Positions 20,501-25,348 of a DNA stretch of 25,348 bases are shown here, one piece after another (position 1 is the stretch's first letter; every line of letters begins with the position of its first letter). Source of the stretch: Allomyces macrogynus ATCC 38327 (lineage: Eukaryota > Blastocladiomycota > Blastocladiomycetes > Blastocladiales > Blastocladiaceae); contig GG745382.1 in assembly GCA_000151295.1 (NCBI GenBank), forward strand, positions 118,863 through 144,210. The letters are read 5' to 3'. The translations under genes were made by a program, and so were the position numbers. The notes beneath the pieces are model-generated. The model was not told the origin of the DNA, searched no databases, and saw only the letters and a list, made by a program, of their open reading frames with translations.

Positions 20501-22497
20501 GCCTCGACGAGCGGCGCCCACCCGAATGCGAGCATTTGCAGCGGGCCAGAAATGAGCCGGTAGAGCGTGGTCACGACAAACACTTTTTGGACCGTCAGTT
20601 CGGCCGAACCGTGCGTGGCACCGTAAACGAGGAAGATCGCAAAGACCGAGAGCGTGGGCAGGACGTTGATCGCGCCGGCTTGGATGCTGATATAGATCGA
20701 CATTTTGCGGAACGCGAGCAGCTGCTTTTCGCGCACGGCGAGAATGCGGTCGGCGATGGGTTTCGTCCACCCGTAGAGCTTGTAGGTCTATGCGCGGGTG
20801 CGGGGTCAGCGCAACTGAACAACTCGGCGATCATCGACGGAGATACAAGAGACAATGAGCATACCTTGATCCCCGTCAGCGCGTCCGAGCACAACTTGAC
20901 GCGTGTATCGTTAAACTTGAGAGCCTCCTTCTGGATATTGGCCATCGGCCCGCCCGTGCCGCCCATCAGCACCATCAACAGCGCCATGACTGCGAGCACC
21001 ATCATCATCGACCACCCAACTTGCTGATACATCAACGCCATACCAAGCGCCAACCCAAACGGCACTGTGACCACCGCGTCAGCAAACTGCATCGCCACGA
21101 CAATTCGCGACGCGTCCACCTGGCAATGATTCACGATGTTGCCCGTCGTGCCCGACTGCGACTGGTCGTGGCTCGGAATCGCCATGATCTTGTGATACAC
21201 GACACCGCGAATCGCGGCCAGCATGCGTGCCATTTCCGTCTGCATAATGTGACGCTGCTGTCCGTTCAGCACCGACTGCGTGATCCCGTACGCGATGAAC
21301 ACGAGCACCATCGCGAGACCTTCAGAGAGCGGCCGTTCCGCGAGCGTGCCGCGCGCAACGACGAAGCCGACAAAGTACTCGACAAACTTGGGTGTGAGCA
21401 GCGCAATCAGCGTGTTGAGCAGCGCAAACAGCAGCATCGCCAAGATGCGCGGTCCAAACGTGAATGCGAGCGCGCGCGCAAATGATGCCTTGTCGCCGCT
21501 CTTCTTCAGTTCAGTTTCCCACGCGTGCTGCAGCCGCTGCTGGTTGGGCCGTGACGACCATAATTGCGGCAAGTCCCACAGGTCGGTCGCCGTGAGCACC
21601 GTCTTCGAGGCGCGCGAGAGCAGCGGCAGAACCCACCAGAACGTGATCTTGGCCAGGTACGACGCGGTCAGTTCGGGCGATTCGTCTACTTGGACGCGCC
21701 CGTCGCGCGCGTCGACGCGCTTGGACGAAAAGTTTTCGGCAATGAAGAGAACGGCGGAAATGCCAAGCTGCGTGGCCGCGAGCGTCGTGAGCGTGGATGC
21801 GTACTCGCTGCGGTGCAGCGCGAGCGTGCGCAGTCGGATCGCGAGGATGACGACGGTGAGCAGGTAGAGCGACGACAGCGACGACGATGCGCGGCGGCTG
21901 CGGTAGTGTTCTGGCGGTCATGGGGCAGGATGGTCAGTTGTGAAATCACTGGAGTGCGGCGAGAGGGGGCAAAGGCGTGAACGAACCTCGATGGTGTGAG
22001 AAAATCGCGACGGCCAGCGGCAGGCACAGACTGATCCAGCCAAACAAGGTCGATGCGGCGGCTGGCGCGGGTTGCGTCGCTTCAATGACTACCGTCGCAA
22101 TCACCACGGCCAAATTGGCGACGGCCATGACCTACAAGTTCTCCACCCGTTAGTTTTCTTCACGTGGTGGCCGGGCGCGCCCAAGAGAGAATACCGTACC
22201 ATCTTGAACATGAGCAACCACCGCCCGCCGTTCGTCATTTCGGCGGGTAAATCCGGCCGCGCTTGCAAGAACCGGAGCCGGTTGGCGAGAATCGCGAGCC
22301 CGAGCAGCGCCATGACGGGCAGGATTACGCCCTCCTGGAAACACATGGTCAGGTCGGCTTGGCCCTCATCGCTGAGAATGGCCTAGGATGTGGGTCAACA
22401 GAATGATCAGTTGATAAATCACAATTTCTGGCCGCTCAGGAAGCAGATCGCGTACCAGTGAGCGGCCATCACCGCAAAACCCGGACGTATCGGCCAT
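17587..22497 (-). CDS. ABCC (MRP-type) transporter, copy 2; intact
   Basis: Full-length ABC exporter of the MRP/Ycf1-like subfamily: ATP hydrolysis drives export or vacuolar loading of conjugated organic anions. Eight exons (22497-22456, 22382-22200, 22131-21987, 21910-20865, 20787-19420, 19343-19127, 19051-18266, 18185-17587) encode 1461 residues, normal for the family; introns are 68-80 nt. TMD0 (residues 1 to about 182) has about five helices and begins [14 protein letters not shown], with the Cys and DLTMCF pattern of MRPs. The L0 region leads to [10 protein letters not shown] (212-221). NBD1: Walker A 633-640, signature LSGGQ 725-729, Walker B ending in degenerate DD at 749-750, His785. 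The linker is acidic. NBD2: Walker A 1258-1265, SVGQ 1360-1363, Walker B with catalytic Glu1384, His1415. The start is set by the CCATGG context and by the same ATG in copy 1. Substrate is unknown. Confidence 0.95.
17595..18464 (-). repeat. Conversion tract, copy 2 side (NBD2, intron 7, end of exon 7)
   Basis: Partner of 11266-12135 at a constant offset of 6329 bp. Identity includes all of intron 7 but one base, whereas other introns of the pair cannot be aligned by eye. Confidence 0.9.
19823..20100 (-). repeat. Identical block in the NBD1 exon, copy 2 side
   Basis: Partner of 13488-13765, at an offset of 6335 bp. The companion blocks 20339-20544 and 20616-20790 share that offset. The last one stops at the exon 5 acceptor, and intron 4 beyond it is unrelated between copies. 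Confidence 0.88.
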
Positions 22498-22782
22498 GGT
22501 ATCCGGTCAAGGTCGTGTTGCAGTCGGCAATGAACACGAGCGAGCGCGGATTTCGGAAAATAGACAGGCACGAGTGCACGAGAACGGGTGCAATGAACCC
22601 GGGTCGCGGTCCGACGGTGCGAGGGGATCTTGTTCCACGGCCGAGGAAGGGGCACGTGCCAAACCGGTGTAGAGATGCCGACTTGATGAGCAACTCGCGC
22701 AGACTCAGGGCAGGTCCGTCGGGTCCGGTTCGCGCGCACGAAATGTGAGGAACAAGAAAAAATTTGGTTGTTGTCGCAGCGT

Positions 22783-22809
22783 GTGCGGGGGTCGTGGCCC
22801 CCTTTGTAT
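22783..22809 (-). promoter_or_regulatory. 27-bp conserved promoter element, copy 2
   Basis: Differs from the copy at 16424-16450 at one base (CCCCC versus CCCTC in the middle). It is followed in both promoters by a GCATTCTTTCGC stretch a short distance on: about 22830 here and about 16456 in copy 1. Confidence 0.5.
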
Positions 22810-23062
22810 CCGCTGCATTTCGCTCGCGTTGCATTCTTTCGCCTCCACGGTGGCCGAGCGACGACGAGACGGGGGTGGTCGGGATGCATTGCGCCAAGCG
22901 GAACCACACGGCGGCGTTGCGAGCGTTGCGGCAAAGTGGTTGTGCCTTCATGCGTTCACGTTTGGCCGTGGCGGTGGCGCAACCATGTTTTTTGAGCTGC
23001 TTCACCTGGAATCGCTCTGGGCTGACGTGTGGGTCCAAAACGAACTGGTGAACAACGGATAT

Positions 23063-23080
23063 CGGCCGAACCTTCGGCCG
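23063..23080. promoter_or_regulatory. Perfect 8-bp inverted repeat with 2-nt spacer
   Basis: CGGCCGAA-CC-TTCGGCCG. CGG half-sites in inverted orientation are typical of fungal Zn2Cys6 factors. It lies about 570 bp from the ABCC copy 2 start and 710 bp from the URI-like start. Function is inferred only. Confidence 0.35.
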
Positions 23081-23100
23081 TCGCACCGACCAGGTCCCCG

Positions 23101-23791
23101 TTGACGCTGACGAAAGTGCACGAGAAATAAACGTTGCGCAACGTGGTTCGTGTCATGTCAACGGGTCGGGTGTCCGCAGTCGTTTTAGCCCGTGCGATGG
23201 GACCCATCCCGTTTCAGAACCAGTTGACTGCGATGCCTGTTCCTGCCGCTACGCACGGCAATGTGACGCGAATGACGTTAGCTGGGGCGACACTTGACGC
23301 TGCATCGCGAGCGAAATGGGGTCGGACCGAGAAATCAATTTGGATGGACCACCACCAATTGGCCGGCTCTTGAAGCGTTGTCGGTTGAGTGGAGCGGTCG
23401 CGTCGCTGCACGACAGCACCTCTCGATCATGTATTTCCGGCGTCGTTCGGCAACAAGTTGCGATTTGTTGTTTCATGGTGTGTCGGCCAGGTCGAAAACG
23501 ACGACTGGGGGCGCCCTCGCACACTGTCTGCAAAAGCGCAGCTCAAGAGGACGACGGTCAGATCAGCAAAATCCAAACGCGACCTGGTCCACGCCAGACG
23601 CATGCCGCGTCCATCGGTCACACGTGCCGTTTCTACCGCAAGCTTGCTCTCGTTTTTGGCCAACCTGACCGATGACCTACCTCAACGTCAACGTCGATCC
23701 CCGGAAATTCCAACATTCAACGATCTGCCGCTGACCGCCGGTCTCCGCACCACCTCGCGCCAGCAGCACGAACACCGCCAACGCCGTCGAC
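23101..23791. other. Intergenic: promoter side of the URI-like gene
   Basis: About 690 bp with no recognisable gene. The last 100 bp is C/A-rich leader sequence ending in GTCGACATGG at the start codon. No TATA box is evident. Confidence 0.5.
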
Positions 23792-25348
23792 ATGGACCCG
23801 GCCGCGCACGACCGCGCGCTCACGCACCTCGCGCACCTGCACGCCGACGCCGACCGCGCCGTCGCGCAATGGACCCGGTTACGGACCGACTACCACGACC
23901 TGCATTCCACGCTGTCGACTCTTCCCGACAAGGTCGCGCACACGGTCATGGTCCCGTTTGGCCCGTTGGCATTCATGCCGGGCAAGCTGGTCCACACGAA
24001 CGAGATCACAGTGATGCTCGGGGATAACTGGTTTGCCGAGCGCAGCGCGCGGCAGGCGGTGGGGGTCGTGGAGCGGCGATTGAAGGGTAAGTCGCAGCTC
24101 GATGGGAATGGTCGATGGGGGGAAGGGGCGGCGACTGACGGGATTGCGATGCGATGGTAGTCGTCGATGGCGAGTTGCACCAGGCGACCAAGGACCGTGA
24201 CGCGCTCGCCTCCAAACTCGCCGTCCTGACCGGCGCCCCCCTTCCGGGCACCAGCGGCAGCCATAGCGCGACGCCCACCGCCGACGTCACCGAGGACGGT
24301 CTGCCGATCATGGAAATTCGCGAGACCGAGGACGACGACGAACCTGTTCCCGCCCGCGCATCGTCCGTCGCCCCCTCCAGTGGTGCTGCTCCCGCCGACG
24401 TTTCGGCCAACCTCGACGCCATGTTTCAAACGATGCGCGACTTGGAACTCAAAGTGCAGAGCGGCGCGGTCCCCAAATTGTCTGAAGAGGACACGCGGTT
24501 CCTGGACGAGGCGTTTGCGAATGTGCCTGACGAGGACGAGGCCGAGGACGAGGTGGAGGCGGTGGAGGCGTTACCGCTGGACGATGGCAGCGAGGTCATG
24601 GACCTCGACCCCGACTCGGACGCGAGCGCGATCGTGGAACTCGATCCGGAATCCGACGCCGACGCCGACGACGCGGTCGTGCCGCTCAAGTCATCGCTGC
24701 TCTCGGACGCGCGCCGCGGGTCGGGTGCCGACAAGCGCGTGCAGTTTGCCGGCGCCGACGAGGAGGAGGGCGATGCACCTGCACCGCTTGCGTCAGCCGT
24801 GACCGAGCGCGCCGCCCCGACCTCCTCGGTCTTTGGCCACGTCATGGAACGGCACGTCCTCGAGCGCACCGCACCCACCGTCTCCTCCGAACGCGACCCC
24901 GACGACTACGACTCGAGCGACGACGTGCTCGCTGACGCGATGCACCAGCGCGAGGTACGCCCCCCCCCCCTCCCCCTTCCCACCCTTTACTTTCCATAAC
25001 TCACCGCGAGCAGCTCGTGCAGGCGTACCACACGACGCGGCGGCGGCTCGTCAAGTCGATGCTGCGGTCGCGCGACGACGCGGATTTCCATGGCGCGCAG
25101 GATCGGGGGATGACTTTCCGGACGCCGTTGGTTGTGGATGCTGGGACGGATTGGCGCGAGGAGGTGCAGGTGCTGCCGGATGACGAGGCGACGAGAGTGG
25201 TGCCGATGGTCATGGAGCGGGTCGCGCCCGTCGTCAAGGAGCATGCGGTACCGGTAGTGAGGGAGCGCGTCGCGCCCGTTGTGGTGGAGCGTGCACCACC
25301 CACGGCGAGTACGGCAGGAGGAGGAGCAGGCAGAGCCGCCGAGGCGCG
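23792..25348 (+). CDS. URI1: URI/Bud27-type unconventional prefoldin (3' end beyond window)
   Basis: Unconventional prefoldin RPB5 interactor: in the family an alpha-type prefoldin subunit that works with the R2TP chaperone in assembly of RNA polymerases and links to TOR signalling. Exons 23792-24086, 24161-24954 and 25014 to the edge; introns are 74 nt (GTAAGT, CTGAC branch) and 59 nt (GTACGC, then an 11-C run). The prefoldin core has MVPFGPLAFMPGKLVHTNEI at 53-72 and LGDNWFAERSA, then a helix returning through exon 2. An acidic, disordered middle (EDEAEDEVEAVEAL, DPDSDASA) follows, then KRVQF at 290-294 within the family's short conserved motif, and DDYDSSDDV. The third exon has AYHTTRRRL and an imperfect repeat of V-x-ERVAPVV units. 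CAG (25011-25013) is preferred as acceptor; GAG at 25010 would add one Gln. At least 474 residues are encoded here. Confidence 0.88.

Larger units (their letters stand above)
22498..23100 (-). promoter_or_regulatory. Promoter of ABCC copy 2
   Basis: Upstream region related to that of copy 1, with the conserved 27-bp element at 22783-22809 and a perfect inverted repeat at 23063-23080. It forms the left part of a 1.3-kb divergent gap shared with the URI-like gene. No gene is apparent. Confidence 0.55.

Noticed and set aside
1..25348. CRISPR array, bacterial operon, phage, or retroelement ORFs
   Set aside because: No regularly spaced repeats, no integrase, reverse transcriptase or transposase motifs. 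Intron-bearing eukaryotic genes run throughout.

Overview
This is GC-rich nuclear DNA from a eukaryote, most likely a fungus. Five genes have short introns (about 59-99 nt) with GT donors, C/TAG acceptors and CTNAC- or CTGAC-like branch sites. Gene content is fungal: a calcineurin B subunit, a secreted M36 fungalysin plus a decayed relative, a PX-BAR sorting nexin, two full-length ABCC (MRP-type) transporters and a URI/Bud27-type prefoldin protein. Multiple fungalysins in a GC-rich genome would suit an early-diverging zoosporic fungus (Blastocladiomycota or Chytridiomycota). That placement is inference; there is no rRNA or other marker here.

Layout. On the minus strand at the left lie an edge-truncated coiled-coil protein (1-585) and calcineurin B (1208-1735). 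Calcineurin B shares a divergent promoter, carrying a 19-G run plus MCB and E2F-like sites, with a four-TM MARVEL-like protein (2618-3715, plus). Still on the plus strand follow an intact fungalysin (4433-6565), a PX-BAR sorting nexin (7146-8804) and a fungalysin relic (about 9545-10508) that has lost zinc ligands and its reading frame. Two tandem ABCC genes then occupy 11258-16192 and 17587-22497 on the minus strand, each with eight exons at matching positions. The window ends in a URI-like gene on the plus strand (23792 to edge).

The most informative structure is the ABCC pair. The duplication is old enough for most introns to have diverged beyond recognition. Yet the last exon, the last intron and the end of exon 7 (870 bp) differ at only two positions, and three further blocks in the NBD1-encoding exon are identical. 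This mosaic points to gene conversion between the copies, concentrated on the ATPase domains. Copy 1 also has a +1 and a -1 indel 132 bp apart in exon 4, which introduce an early stop; everything else in it looks intact.

The genes do not form an obvious pathway. I found no CRISPR array, tRNA, rRNA, recognisable transposon or novel defence-type system. The interest lies in paralogue evolution and gene decay.
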